Source of the DNA: Rugamonas sp. A1-17
Lineage (GTDB): Bacteria; Pseudomonadota; Gammaproteobacteria; Burkholderiales; Burkholderiaceae_D
NCBI GenBank assembly: GCA_025548565.1
Contig: JAJLPB010000011.1
Location: 186,001 to 250,000 of the forward strand
Direction of reading: 5' to 3'
Length of the DNA: 64,000 nucleotides
In this document: positions 9,071-17,425 of the stretch, piece by piece
How the letters are laid out: every line of letters starts with the position of its first letter
Numbering within the stretch: the first letter of the stretch is position 1
Made by a program: the position numbers and the translations under genes
The notes under the pieces: generated by a model
Seen by the model: the letters and a program-made list of their open reading frames with translations, nothing else
Database searches by the model: none
What the model was told of the DNA's origin: nothing

Positions 9071-9170
9071 ACTAAAACCCGCTAACCACTACTACCCAAT
9101 GCTAACCACCGATATTTCGTGCGACTCCGCGCTATTTTCGGAACTAAAAACTACTAACCACCTCTAACGA
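9071..9170. repeat. AT-rich direct-repeat cluster (CTAACCAC)
   Basis: The octamer CTAACCAC occurs at 9082-9089, 9102-9109 and 9154-9161, with a truncated copy CTAAC at 9164-9168. The first two copies are 20 bp apart, about two helical turns. ACTAAAA also occurs twice (9071 and 9143). This lies just before a small ribbon-helix-helix-like gene, so the repeats could be its operator. The rest of the gap 8901-9070 shows no gene or clear signal. Confidence 0.5.
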
Positions 9171-9191
9171 ATACAGGCCGAAAAAAGCCCC

Positions 9192-9428
9192 ATGCCTACC
9201 TCGCCCAAGATCAAGTCCACCTACAACCTCCAATTCCCGATCCGCGTCCCTAACGATGTGCTGGTCGAGCTGGGCGAATTCACCGGCAATTTCTGGTCAG
9301 ATTCCTTGGCACAGGAGCCCTTCGTTATCGAAGCGATCCGCAACTACATAAATCCCCCGCCGCTGGCCCCGCAGCAGCCCGCGACGGTGTCCGAGGCGGT
9401 ACGTGTCAAGGCAGTTCCAGCATCATAG
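9192..9428 (+). CDS. Small ribbon-helix-helix-like protein, unrecognised
   Basis: A 78-residue protein not recognised by family. The pattern of residues about 10-52 suggests a MetJ/Arc/CopG fold: a short strand with alternating hydrophobics (YNLQFPIRVP), helix one (NDVLVELGEFTG) and helix two (SLAQEPFVIEAIRNYI). RHH proteins dimerise and insert the strand into DNA as transcriptional repressors or antitoxins. The C-terminal 25 residues are Pro/Ala-rich and probably disordered. The repeat cluster directly upstream fits autoregulation. No toxin gene follows within 300 bp. The ribosome site is weak, so the start is uncertain. Confidence 0.5.
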   Translation: MPTSPKIKSTYNLQFPIRVPNDVLVELGEFTGNFWSDSLAQEPFVIEAIRNYINPPPLAPQQPATVSEAVRVKAVPAS

Positions 9429-9740
9429 TTCCGGCGAAGCGGCTAACGGCGCGCGCATCCGGCGAGAAGCCGGCGGCGGCCATGATCGCAAGGAAGCGGA
9501 GAACCTGCCTTCGAAGTCCGCGGTAAATCGCCCCAAGCAGTCTTGACTCTCTGGTCCCGACATGCCGGGAGGTCCATACAGACTATGTACAATTTAGGCC
9601 GTGCTTGCTAAATTCCGCATGAGCGCCTGGCGATATTGTGGAATTAACAGGATCGGCCCGCAAGCCAGAGTCGTTTTAATCTTCTATTATTTTCTGCAAG
9701 CCCAGGCCAGATTCGGATAGGGAAATAAGGACGGAGCATT
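9429..9740. other. Gene-free stretch before the orphan gene at 9741
   Basis: This 312-bp gap has no plausible gene on either strand. A possible -10 (TACAAT, 9598-9603) lies in AT-richer sequence, with only a weak -35 (CATACA, 9575-9580, spacer 17). Base composition drops from about 65% GC at the left to clearly lower values towards 9740. This suggests a junction between ordinary chromosome and acquired DNA. Confidence 0.35.
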
Positions 9741-10151
9741 ATGCCAACAAGAAGCAATTCTTCAACCACGGTTGCCGGTCATAAAGGCACAGGGTGGGGG
9801 CAGCACGTGAGCGGTTGGGTGCACTACAATTTACCCAAGTCGACGGACAATAGACAGTACTTCACGCAATTTCCATACAATACTGCAAGTTTTCACATTC
9901 AGAACGCACTCAAAGTAGCTGACGAGGGGGTCGTGAGTATACCCGGAGTAAAGTGGAAAAAGAACCAGATGCAAAAATGTCAAAACTGCAAACTACAATG
10001 GCCGATTCACGCTCAGACCGTTCCTAAGTGCTCCGCCTCAAAATTCCATAGCTTGCAAACGGTGAGTGTATGGGTGATTGATAGCCAAAAGAACTTTAAC
10101 TTGCACTACAGAAAGATTAATTTGGAAATTCAAGTCAGCATGCACGGTTAG
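9741..10151 (+). CDS. Orphan hypothetical protein with CxxC motif
   Basis: A 136-residue protein I do not recognise. The start is supported by AAGGACGGAG about 5-6 bp before the ATG. It is rich in Asn, Gln, Lys, His and Tyr, unlike neighbouring Ala/Arg-rich proteins, and its DNA is visibly lower in GC (mid-40s percent by eye). Residues about 79-95 hold CQNCK followed by another Cys (TVPKCSASK), which might bind a metal but is short of a four-Cys site. No signal peptide or membrane segment is seen. Composition and isolation suggest horizontal transfer; function is unknown. Confidence 0.55.
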   Translation: MPTRSNSSTTVAGHKGTGWGQHVSGWVHYNLPKSTDNRQYFTQFPYNTASFHIQNALKVADEGVVSIPGVKWKKNQMQKCQNCKLQWPIHAQTVPKCSASKFHSLQTVSVWVIDSQKNFNLHYRKINLEIQVSMHG

Positions 10152-10239
10152 GGTAGTTAATTCTCTTCACCATAAAATTGCCAGCTCAAGTGCAGGGCGC
10201 CATGCCTGGCACATAACCTAGGGATTCGGCCCGGACAAT

Positions 10240-10530
10240 TTTTTCGGGCCTGGGCAGATACACCGGCAAGGTCGCGAAGGCGGCGAGCGATTGATAAGGC
10301 GCGCCGGCGCAGGTACTGGCAGCACCGCGCGCGCGGCGGGAGGTCGGATACCAATGGAAGCGGGTCTTTCTTCCCGCAGGCACGAGGCTGCGCGCCAGCT
10401 TCGGCAGTCAGCCCTATTTCGCCACGGTGGTGGGAGCGGAAATCAAGTATGAGGGGTACCACAGCGCGTCATCTCCCGGCCAGCCAAACATGGCCGCGAA
10501 CGGCCGCAGGCCAAGCCGGGCCCTAATTGA
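10240..10530 (+). pseudogene. Decayed fragment resembling a RAMA/DUF2924-type domain protein
   Basis: No intact gene fills 10152-10533, but the plus strand preserves protein-like sequence in shifted frames. It reads LGRYTGKVAKAASD, then two stops (TGA TAA at 10290-10295). After these, in one frame, come VGYQWKRVFLPAGTRL, RASFGSQPYFATVVG and AEIKYEG. The pattern (RxxxPAGTxLxA, YFATVxGxEIxYEG, then a degraded SPGQ) resembles small DNA- or chromatin-associated domains such as RAMA/DUF2924 in mobile elements. The frame later runs into antisense of the enoyl-CoA hydratase gene. I read it as a dying gene. The overlapping minus-strand frame is low complexity and less convincing. Confidence 0.35.
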
Positions 10531-10533
10531 GCT

Positions 10534-11313
10534 CTACTCGAACTTGCTGAAGTCCGGCTTGCGCTTTTCGAAGAAGGCGGTGAACGCTTCCTTGGCTTCC
10601 GGTGCGGCCAGCATGGCGCCGAAGAATTTGTTTTCGGCGGCGATGGCTTCCGTCACCGGGTCTTTGCGCGCGGCCTTCATCAGCTGCTTGGTGGCGCGGA
10701 TCGAGCTGGCCGGCAGGGCGACCAGCTTGGCGGCCTGGCCTTCGGCAAACGCGCGCAGCTCGGCGGTGGGAACGATCTTCGATACCAGGCCCATCTCCAG
10801 CGCTTCCTGCGCCAGGAAGGCTTCGCCCAGCATCAGCTTCTCGGCGGCGCGCGGGTAGCCGGCGATCTGCGTCAGCAACAGGCTCGACGCGAACTCCGGG
10901 CACAGGCCCAGCTGCACGAACGGCATCGAGAACTTGGCGTTGTCGGCAGCGTAGACCAGGTCGCAATGCATCAGCAGCGTGGTGCCGATGCCGACCGCCG
11001 CGCCGGCCACCGCGGCAACCACCGGCTTGGTCGAACCGCTCAGCGCCATCATGAACTTGTACACCGAACGCTCTTCGATGCCCGAGCCGTCGGCCGGACG
11101 CGAGGTTTTCATGAAGTCTTCCAGGTCGTTGCCGGCGGTGAAGATCTCCGGCTTGCCGACGATCAGGATGGCGCGCACGGCGGCGTCCTGCTCCGCTTCG
11201 TTGATGGCGTCGGCCATGCTCTGGTACATCGCCGAGGTGATCGCGTTCTTGCGTTCAGGGCGGTTGAATTCCAGCGTCAGCACGCCGTTGGTCTTGCTGC
11301 TCAAAATATCCAT
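10534..11313 (-). CDS. Enoyl-CoA hydratase/isomerase family protein
   Basis: A 259-residue crotonase-fold protein with a good ribosome site (GGAGATCAC). It has the N-terminal LEFNRPERKNAIT segment, the first oxyanion loop AGNDLEDF at about 60 and the second, AAVAGAAVGIGTTLLMHCDL, at about 100. The GLCPEFASSLLL segment near 137 has Glu at one usual catalytic position. The C-terminus, PVTEAIAAENKFFGAMLAAP, is typical of a trimerisation helix. It hydrates 2-enoyl-CoA or isomerises the double bond. It is the last gene of the beta-oxidation operon, separated from the thiolase gene by a hairpin. Since the multifunctional protein upstream already carries a hydratase, this one may handle other chain lengths or unsaturated substrates. 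Confidence 0.85.
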   Translation of the reverse strand: MDILSSKTNGVLTLEFNRPERKNAITSAMYQSMADAINEAEQDAAVRAILIVGKPEIFTAGNDLEDFMKTSRPADGSGIEERSVYKFMMALSGSTKPVVAAVAGAAVGIGTTLLMHCDLVYAADNAKFSMPFVQLGLCPEFASSLLLTQIAGYPRAAEKLMLGEAFLAQEALEMGLVSKIVPTAELRAFAEGQAAKLVALPASSIRATKQLMKAARKDPVTEAIAAENKFFGAMLAAPEAKEAFTAFFEKRKPDFSKFE

Positions 11314-11330
11314 GTGATCTCCAAATGATT

Positions 11331-11363
11331 GAAGGGCGCCGTGGTTGAACCGCAGCGCCCTTC
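11331..11363 (-). terminator. Hairpin between thiolase and enoyl-CoA hydratase genes
   Basis: A nine-base perfect inverted repeat (GAAGGGCGC at 11331-11339, GCGCCCTTC at 11355-11363) encloses a smaller GGTT/AACC stem. No long T-run follows on the minus strand, so full termination is doubtful. It could reduce read-through into the hydratase gene or protect the upstream mRNA end. Confidence 0.5.
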
Positions 11364-11397
11364 TTTATGATTCCGTGCTTAGCTTACACGCGCGCTC

Positions 11398-12594
11398 TTA
11401 TACACGCTCAATGATACCTGCAGCGCCCATGCCGGCGCCGACGCACATCGTCACCATGCCGTACTTCAGGTTGTTGCGGCGCAGTGCGTGCACCACGGTC
11501 GCGGCGCGGATCGCACCGGTTGCGCCCAGCGGGTGGCCCAGGGCGATCGCGCCGCCCATCGGGTTGACCTTGGCTGGATCCAGGCCCAGGTCGCCGATCA
11601 CGGCCAGTGCCTGTGCGGCGAACGCTTCGTTCAGCTCGATCCAGTCCAGCTGGTCCTGGGTGATGCCGGCGGCCTTGCACGCATCAGGAATCGCGAACTT
11701 AGGACCGATGCCCATGATTTCCGGTGGCACGCCCTTGACGGCGAACGACGAGAACTTGGCCAGCGGGGTCAGGTTGTGCTCGCGCAGGAACTTCTCGGAC
11801 ACGACCAGCAGCGCGCCGGCGCCGTCGGACATCTGCGACGAGTTGGCGGCGGTGACCGAACCCTTGGCGGCGAACACAGGCTTCAGCTTGGACAGCGATT
11901 CCACGGTCGAATCGGCACGTGCGCCTTCGTCGGTATCGACGGTGCGGGTCTTGATCTTGATCTCGCCGGTCGCCAGGTCAGGCGTACGGGTGATGATTTC
12001 AACCGGGGTGGTCTCGTCCTTGAAGAAACCGGCCTGCTGCGCGGCGATGGCGCGGCGGTGCGATTCAACAGCGAACGCGTCCTGCGCTTCGCGCGAGATT
12101 TTCCACTGGGTCGCCACTTTTTCAGCGGTCAGGCCCATGCCGTATGCCATGCCGACGTTCTCGTCGGTGAACATGTTCAGGTTCATCGATGGGTGATGGC
12201 CCATCATCGGCACCATCGACATCGATTCAACGCCGCCGGCGATCATCGCATCGGCTTCGCCAACGCGGATGCGGTCGGCGGCCATGGCCAGCGCGGTGAT
12301 GCCCGATGCGCAGTAGCGGTTGACGGTAACGCCGCCAACAGTCTTAGGCAGGCCAGCCAGCAGCACCGATTGACGGGCGATGTTGAAGCCCTGTTCCGCT
12401 TCCGGGAACGAGCAGCCGATGATGGCGTCGGTGATCAGCGCTGGATCCAGGCCAGGCGCTTGCGCCAGGGCCGATTGCAGCACGCGCACCAGCAGGTCGT
12501 CCGGGCGGGTCTTGTTGAACATGCCGCGCGGCGCCTTGCCGATCGGGGTGCGGGTGGCAGAGACGATGTATGCGTCTTGAATTTGTTTGCTCAT
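11398..12594 (-). CDS. fadA: Acetyl-CoA acyltransferase (3-ketoacyl-CoA thiolase)
   Basis: A 398-residue thiolase of standard length. The nucleophilic Cys is in VNRYCASGITALAMAADRI (about residue 90). The C-terminal half has GHPLGATGAIRAATVVHAL with the catalytic His, and CVGAGMGAAG with the second Cys near the end. It cleaves 3-ketoacyl-CoA with CoA to give acetyl-CoA and a shortened acyl-CoA, the last step of beta-oxidation. It lies downstream of the dehydrogenase/hydratase gene and the DUF4442 thioesterase gene on the same strand. Long-chain specificity is inferred from the operon. Acetoacetyl-CoA thiolase activity cannot be excluded by sequence alone. Confidence 0.9.
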   Translation of the reverse strand: MSKQIQDAYIVSATRTPIGKAPRGMFNKTRPDDLLVRVLQSALAQAPGLDPALITDAIIGCSFPEAEQGFNIARQSVLLAGLPKTVGGVTVNRYCASGITALAMAADRIRVGEADAMIAGGVESMSMVPMMGHHPSMNLNMFTDENVGMAYGMGLTAEKVATQWKISREAQDAFAVESHRRAIAAQQAGFFKDETTPVEIITRTPDLATGEIKIKTRTVDTDEGARADSTVESLSKLKPVFAAKGSVTAANSSQMSDGAGALLVVSEKFLREHNLTPLAKFSSFAVKGVPPEIMGIGPKFAIPDACKAAGITQDQLDWIELNEAFAAQALAVIGDLGLDPAKVNPMGGAIALGHPLGATGAIRAATVVHALRRNNLKYGMVTMCVGAGMGAAGIIERV

Positions 12595-12655
12595 TTTGTT
12601 CTTTCGAAAATTTTTGATCGAAGACTTATGCGGAACGCTTAGCTATTACGCCCTA

Positions 12656-13156
12656 TTACGCCCGCTTCTCGGATAAATACCAATCCACTTGAACCTGTGC
12701 GGCCAGCGTGCCGGCGGCGTCGAAGATGTCGACCTCCACCGGAAACGCCACCTTGCCCTGCTCTTTCAGCTCGGCCTTCAGCGCGGCCAAGTCGCCAGGG
12801 ACGCGGCCTTCGGCGCGGGTGGCGCCCTTGGCTACTTTCTGGTACTGGATGCGCGATTCCTTGGCGACCGGGCGCAAGCCCAGGATCAGCTCCGCGAAGC
12901 CGCCAGCCATGGCCGCGCCGGATGCCGTTTCGGCCAGCGTGAACAAGGCCCCGGCGTGCTGCGTGCCCAGGTGGTTATTGAGCTTCGGGTCTTCCGGCAT
13001 CGACACTTTCGAAGTGCCGCTGCCGATCTCGTCGATCCTGATCCCCAGCAGGCGCACGAAGGGCAAGGTGTCCATCATTTGTTGCTTGATACGGTCATAC
13101 ACCATGCTTGGCCTCACGCGCAGTAAAACTTTAAAGACAAGTTTCAGGATCGACAT
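12656..13156 (-). CDS. DUF4442/PaaI-like hotdog thioesterase
   Basis: A 166-residue hotdog-fold protein. The core has KLNNHLGTQHAGALFTLAET, in which the HxG..FTLAE pattern is the usual thioesterase helix region, followed by GAAMAGGFAELI. It starts 5 bp after the stop of the multifunctional fadN-type gene, so translation is probably coupled. Thioesterases in beta-oxidation operons hydrolyse dead-end or excess acyl-CoA to recover CoA. The residues identify the fold better than the substrate. Confidence 0.75.
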   Translation of the reverse strand: MSILKLVFKVLLRVRPSMVYDRIKQQMMDTLPFVRLLGIRIDEIGSGTSKVSMPEDPKLNNHLGTQHAGALFTLAETASGAAMAGGFAELILGLRPVAKESRIQYQKVAKGATRAEGRVPGDLAALKAELKEQGKVAFPVEVDIFDAAGTLAAQVQVDWYLSEKRA

Positions 13157-13161
13157 ACGCT

Positions 13162-15561
13162 TTAGTTGCGGACTGGCTTACCGGTCTGCAGCATGCCCAT
13201 GATGCGTTCCTGCGTCTTCGGATGGTTCAGCAGCTCCAGGAAGGCTTTACGCTCCATGTCCAGCAGCCACTGTTCGCTGACGAACGAGCCCTGGTCGATG
13301 TCGCCGCCCGACACGATCTCGGCGATCATGTCGCCCAGCTTGAAGTCGTGGGCCGAGATGAAGCCGCCGTCGCGCATGTTGACCAGCTGGGCCTTGATGG
13401 TGCCCCAGCCGTAGCGGCCGGTCACCTGCACCGGCGCCTTCAGCGGCGCGCGGTAGCCCTTGTCGAACATGGCGCGCGCTTCCACCTTGGCCACGTGCAG
13501 CAGCTCGTATGGGTTGAACACGATCACGTCGTCTTCCTTCAGGTAGCCCATGGCTTGCGCTTCCAGAGCCGATTTCGACACGTTCGCGGTGGCCGCGTTG
13601 GTGAAGCCGGTCTTCAGGAATTGCAGGATGTCGGTGCCCTTGGCTTCCTTGAACGCGCGCACTGCCGCTTCTTTCAAGCCGCCGCCCGCAGGGATCAGGC
13701 CGACGCCCACTTCCACCAGGCCGATGTACGATTCGATCGAGGCCACGCGCTTCGAGGCGTGCAGCGCCATTTCGCAACCGCCGCCCAGCGCCAGGCCAGC
13801 AACAGCAGCCACCACCGGCACGTTCGAATATTTCATCGCCATGAAGGTGTCTTGCAGTTCCTTGATGATCGGGTCGACCGCTTTCGCGCCGCCCTGCATG
13901 AACGCAGGCAGTGCCGATTGCAGGTCGGCGCCGGCAGAGAACGCGCCGCCGTCGGCCGCGTCCGCGCTCCAGATCACCAGACCCTTGAAGTTCTTCTCGG
14001 CTTCGGCCAGTGCCTTCTTGAAGCCGGCGATCACGCCAGGGCTGATCACGTGCATCTTGGTTTTCAGCGAGATCACCAGCACGTCGTCGCCCGAGTGCCA
14101 CAGGCGCACGTCGTCGTCTTCGTGCACGGTGGTGCCGGCGGTGCGGCCATTGGCTTCGCCCGAACCCAGTACCGGCGCGCGGAACTGCTGACGGTCGTAC
14201 ACGGCCAGCGACGAGCGTGGCACGAACGATTTCGATACAGCGGACCACGAACCTTCAGCGGTGTGGACGCCGCCTTTTTCAGCGACCGGACCTTCGAATA
14301 CCCAGGCTGGCAGCGGTGCGTTGCACAGTGCGTGGCCGGCTTCGATGTCTTCCTTGACCCACTGGGCCACTTGCGACCAGCCTGCGGCCTGCCACGTTTC
14401 GAACGGGCCGACGTTCCAGCCGAAGCCCCAGCGCATGGCGAAGTCGATGTCGCGCGCGTTGTCGGCCACGGTGTCCAGGTGGATGGCGATGTAGTGGAAA
14501 GCGTCGCGGAAGATCGCCCACAGGAACTGGCCTTGTGGGTTGGTCGACTCGCGCAGGGCCTTCATCTTCTTGACCGGATCTTTTTCCTTCAGGATGCGGG
14601 CGATGATGTCCGCAGCCTTGGCGCCGCCGGCCACGTATTCACCGGTGGCGAAGTCCAGGCGCAGGATGTCCTTGCCCACTTTTTTGTAGAAGCCGGCGCC
14701 GGTCTTCTGGCCCAGCGCACCTTTTTCCACCAGGCCGGCCAGCACGGCCGGGGTCTTGTAGACGGCGGCGAACGGATCGTTCGGCAGGTAGTCCTGCATG
14801 GTCTTGATCACATGGCCCATGGTGTCCAGGCCGACCACGTCCGCGGTGCGGAAGGTGCCCGACTTGGCGCGGCCCAGCTTGGAGCCGGTCAGGTCGTCGA
14901 CCACGTCGCACGACAGGCCGAATTTTTCAGCTTCATGCACGATCGCCAGGATGCCGAACACGCCGACGCGGTTGGCGATGAAGTTCGGCGTATCCTTGGC
15001 GCGAACCACGCCCTTGCCCAGGGTGGTGGTCAGGAAGCCTTCCAGCTGGTCGCTGATTTCCGGCTTGGTGAACTCGGTCGGGATGATTTCGACCAGGTGC
15101 ATGTAGCGCGGCGGGTTGAAGAAGTGCACACCGCAGTAGCGCGATTTCAGGTCGGCGTCGAAGCCTTCGGACAGCTTGGTGATCGACAGGCCCGAGGTGT
15201 TCGAGGCGAAGATCGCGTTGGCGCCGATGTGCGGAGCGACCTTCTTGTACAGGTCGTGCTTCCAGTCCATGCGCTCGGCGATGGCTTCGATGATCAGGTC
15301 GCACTCGGCCAGCTTGGCCAGGTCGTCCTCGTAGTTGGCCACTTCGATCAGCGCGGCGTGGTCCTTGTTGCCCAGTGGTGCAGGCGACAGTTTTTTCAGG
15401 TTCTCGATGGCGCGCAGCACGATGCCATTCTTCGGACCTTCTTTTGCAGGCAAGTCGAACAGCACCACAGGCACTTTGGCGTTGACGCAATGAGCGGCGA
15501 TTTGCGCGCCCATCACGCCGGCGCCCAGCACGGCTACTTTTTTAACGATGAAATTGGTCAT
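13162..15561 (-). CDS. fadN: 3-hydroxyacyl-CoA dehydrogenase/enoyl-CoA hydratase, FadN type
   Basis: A 799-residue two-function enzyme. The NAD-binding Rossmann domain comes first (KKVAVLGAGVMGAQIAAHCV, residues 8-27). The 3HCDH signature AKDTPNFIANRVGVFGILA lies near 190, and a second 3HCDH domain reaches about 400. A C-terminal crotonase domain (about 480-720) contains PVVAAVAGLALGGGCEMALH and VEVGVGLIPAGGGLKEAA. Dehydrogenase before hydratase is the FadN order (as in Bacillus), opposite to E. coli FadB. It makes 3-ketoacyl-CoA for the thiolase. The ribosome site is AGGAAACGAC, and only 18 bp separate it from the upstream acyl-CoA dehydrogenase gene. The gene symbol rests on domain order. 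Confidence 0.9.
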   Translation of the reverse strand: MTNFIVKKVAVLGAGVMGAQIAAHCVNAKVPVVLFDLPAKEGPKNGIVLRAIENLKKLSPAPLGNKDHAALIEVANYEDDLAKLAECDLIIEAIAERMDWKHDLYKKVAPHIGANAIFASNTSGLSITKLSEGFDADLKSRYCGVHFFNPPRYMHLVEIIPTEFTKPEISDQLEGFLTTTLGKGVVRAKDTPNFIANRVGVFGILAIVHEAEKFGLSCDVVDDLTGSKLGRAKSGTFRTADVVGLDTMGHVIKTMQDYLPNDPFAAVYKTPAVLAGLVEKGALGQKTGAGFYKKVGKDILRLDFATGEYVAGGAKAADIIARILKEKDPVKKMKALRESTNPQGQFLWAIFRDAFHYIAIHLDTVADNARDIDFAMRWGFGWNVGPFETWQAAGWSQVAQWVKEDIEAGHALCNAPLPAWVFEGPVAEKGGVHTAEGSWSAVSKSFVPRSSLAVYDRQQFRAPVLGSGEANGRTAGTTVHEDDDVRLWHSGDDVLVISLKTKMHVISPGVIAGFKKALAEAEKNFKGLVIWSADAADGGAFSAGADLQSALPAFMQGGAKAVDPIIKELQDTFMAMKYSNVPVVAAVAGLALGGGCEMALHASKRVASIESYIGLVEVGVGLIPAGGGLKEAAVRAFKEAKGTDILQFLKTGFTNAATANVSKSALEAQAMGYLKEDDVIVFNPYELLHVAKVEARAMFDKGYRAPLKAPVQVTGRYGWGTIKAQLVNMRDGGFISAHDFKLGDMIAEIVSGGDIDQGSFVSEQWLLDMERKAFLELLNHPKTQERIMGMLQTGKPVRN

Positions 15562-15579
15562 GTCGTTTCCTCTAGGTTC

Positions 15580-17370
15580 TTAGAACAGGTCGGCGTCGAG
15601 TGCCATCAGGTTGGCGGAGCCCGAACGTGCCTGGCGAATCAGGGTTGCAGTTTCTGGCTGCAGGCGAGCGAAGTAGAAGCGCGCCGTGGCCAGCTTGGCT
15701 TTGTAGAAATTGTCGCCGCTGTCTTCCTTGGCCAGGGCGATTTTCGCCATCTGTGCGAAGAAGTAGCTGTACACCATATGGCCGACCACGCGCAGGTAAG
15801 GTACGCATGCCGCGCCGACTTCGTCCGGGTTCTGGAAGGCTTTCATGCCGATTTCCATGGTCAGCTTGGTGACCTTGTCGCCCAGGTCGCCCAGCGGGGT
15901 GACGAATTCGCTCATGGCTTCGTCGGTGCCGTTGTCTTCCACGAAGGCCTTGATCTTCTCGCCGAACTTGCGCAGCTTGGCGCCGTTGTCACCCAGGATC
16001 TTACGGCCCAGCAAGTCCAGCGACTGGATGGTGTTGGTGCCTTCGTAGATCAGGTTGATGCGGGCGTCGCGCACGTACTGCTCCATGCCCCATTCGGAGA
16101 TGTAGCCGTGGCCGCCGAACACTTGCATCGCTTCCGAAGTGGCGATCCAGGCGTTGTCGGTGATGAAGGCCTTGACGATCGGGGTCAGCAGCGCGACTTC
16201 GTCGGCGGCTTCCTTGCGCACTTCTTCGTCAGGATGGTGCAGTTCGCGGTCGATCTGCAGCGCGACATACGAGGTGAAGGCGCGCGCGCCTTCGGCGTAG
16301 GCCTTGCCGGTCAACAGCATGCGGCGCACGTCAGGGTGCACGATGATCGGATCGGCCGGCATTTCCGGATTCTTCACGCCCGACAGCGAACGCATCTGGA
16401 TGCGGTCCTTGGCGTAGATCAGCGCGTTCTGGTAGGCGATCTCGGTCAGGCCCAGCGACTGCATGCCCACGCCCAGGCGGGCCGCGTTCATGAACACGAA
16501 CATGGCGTTCAGGCCCTTGTTCGGCTGGCCGATGATCCAGCCCTTGGCGCCGTCCAGGTTCATCTGGCAGGTCGAGTTGCCATGGATGCCCATCTTCTCT
16601 TCGATGGCGCCGCAGGTGATCGGGTTGCGTTCGCCGACCGAGCCGTCTTCCTTCGGCAGGTACTTAGGCACCAGGAACAGCGAGATGCCTTTCGAGCCTT
16701 CCGGCGCGTCCGGCACGCGGGCCAGCACCAGGTGCAGGATGTTTTCCGACATGTCGTGCTCGCCGGCCGAGATGAAGATCTTGTTGCCAGTGATCAGCCA
16801 GGAGCCGTCGGCCTGTGGCAGCGCTTTCGAGCGCAGCATGCCCAGGTCGGTGCCGCAGTGCGGTTCGGTCAGGCACATGGTGCCGGTCCATTCGCCGGAG
16901 ACCAGCTTCGGCAGGTAGACTTTCTTCTGGTGGTCGGTGCCGTGTTCCTTCAGGCACTCGTAGGCGCCGTGCGACAGGCCCGGGTACATGGTCCATGCCT
17001 GGTTGGCCGAGTTCAGCATCTCGTAGAACGAGTTGTTCAGCACCACCGGCAGGCCCTGGCCGCCGAATTCAGGATCGCAGGCCAATGCCGCCCAGCCGCC
17101 GTCGACGTACTGCTTGTACGCTTCCTTGAAGCCTTTAGGCGTGGTCACGGTGTGGGTCGCGGCGTCGTGCTTGCAACCTTCGCGGTCGCCCGAGTGGTTC
17201 AGGGGGAACAGCACTTCAGCGGTGAACTTGCCGCCTTCTTCCAGCACCTGATTGATGATGTCGGCATCGACTTCGGAATAGTCCGGCAGCGATTTCAGTT
17301 CCTCTTCCACTTTCAGGAACTCGTGCAGAACGAATTGCATATCCCGGATTGGCGCGACGTATTGACCCAT
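15580..17370 (-). CDS. Acyl-CoA dehydrogenase with extended C-terminus
   Basis: A 596-residue flavoprotein of the longer dehydrogenase class (standard members have about 380 residues). Features in order: N-terminal helical domain, MCLTEPHCGTDLGMLRSKA (FAD/substrate region, about 165-185), KIFISAGEHDM, and then QVFGGHGYISEWGMEQYVRDARI with IYEGTNTIQSLDLLGRK, the classic C-terminal FAD-binding block. The last 150 residues form the extra dimerisation domain of the FadE/AcdA-C type. It introduces the trans-2 double bond in acyl-CoA and passes electrons to ETF. Strong ribosome site (GGAGAAAATC). It is the first enzyme gene after the TetR regulator. Confidence 0.9.
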   Translation of the reverse strand: MGQYVAPIRDMQFVLHEFLKVEEELKSLPDYSEVDADIINQVLEEGGKFTAEVLFPLNHSGDREGCKHDAATHTVTTPKGFKEAYKQYVDGGWAALACDPEFGGQGLPVVLNNSFYEMLNSANQAWTMYPGLSHGAYECLKEHGTDHQKKVYLPKLVSGEWTGTMCLTEPHCGTDLGMLRSKALPQADGSWLITGNKIFISAGEHDMSENILHLVLARVPDAPEGSKGISLFLVPKYLPKEDGSVGERNPITCGAIEEKMGIHGNSTCQMNLDGAKGWIIGQPNKGLNAMFVFMNAARLGVGMQSLGLTEIAYQNALIYAKDRIQMRSLSGVKNPEMPADPIIVHPDVRRMLLTGKAYAEGARAFTSYVALQIDRELHHPDEEVRKEAADEVALLTPIVKAFITDNAWIATSEAMQVFGGHGYISEWGMEQYVRDARINLIYEGTNTIQSLDLLGRKILGDNGAKLRKFGEKIKAFVEDNGTDEAMSEFVTPLGDLGDKVTKLTMEIGMKAFQNPDEVGAACVPYLRVVGHMVYSYFFAQMAKIALAKEDSGDNFYKAKLATARFYFARLQPETATLIRQARSGSANLMALDADLF

Positions 17371-17425
17371 GATTTTCTCCTGATGACTTTTGTAGTGACT
17401 ACGATGTGAATTAGTGTGTTTTACG

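Noticed and set aside
8922..9167. A short plus-strand open frame in the repeat region.
   Set aside because: No ribosome site, no family resemblance, and it runs through the direct repeats.
10157..10462. Minus-strand open frame of 101 codons.
   Set aside because: Arg/Pro/Ala low-complexity translation; the plus-strand debris is more protein-like.
13222..17409. A 1,395-codon open frame on the plus strand opposite fadN and the acyl-CoA dehydrogenase.
   Set aside because: It is the GC-rich antisense shadow of two clear enzymes, has biased Gln/Val/Arg/His composition and no domain.
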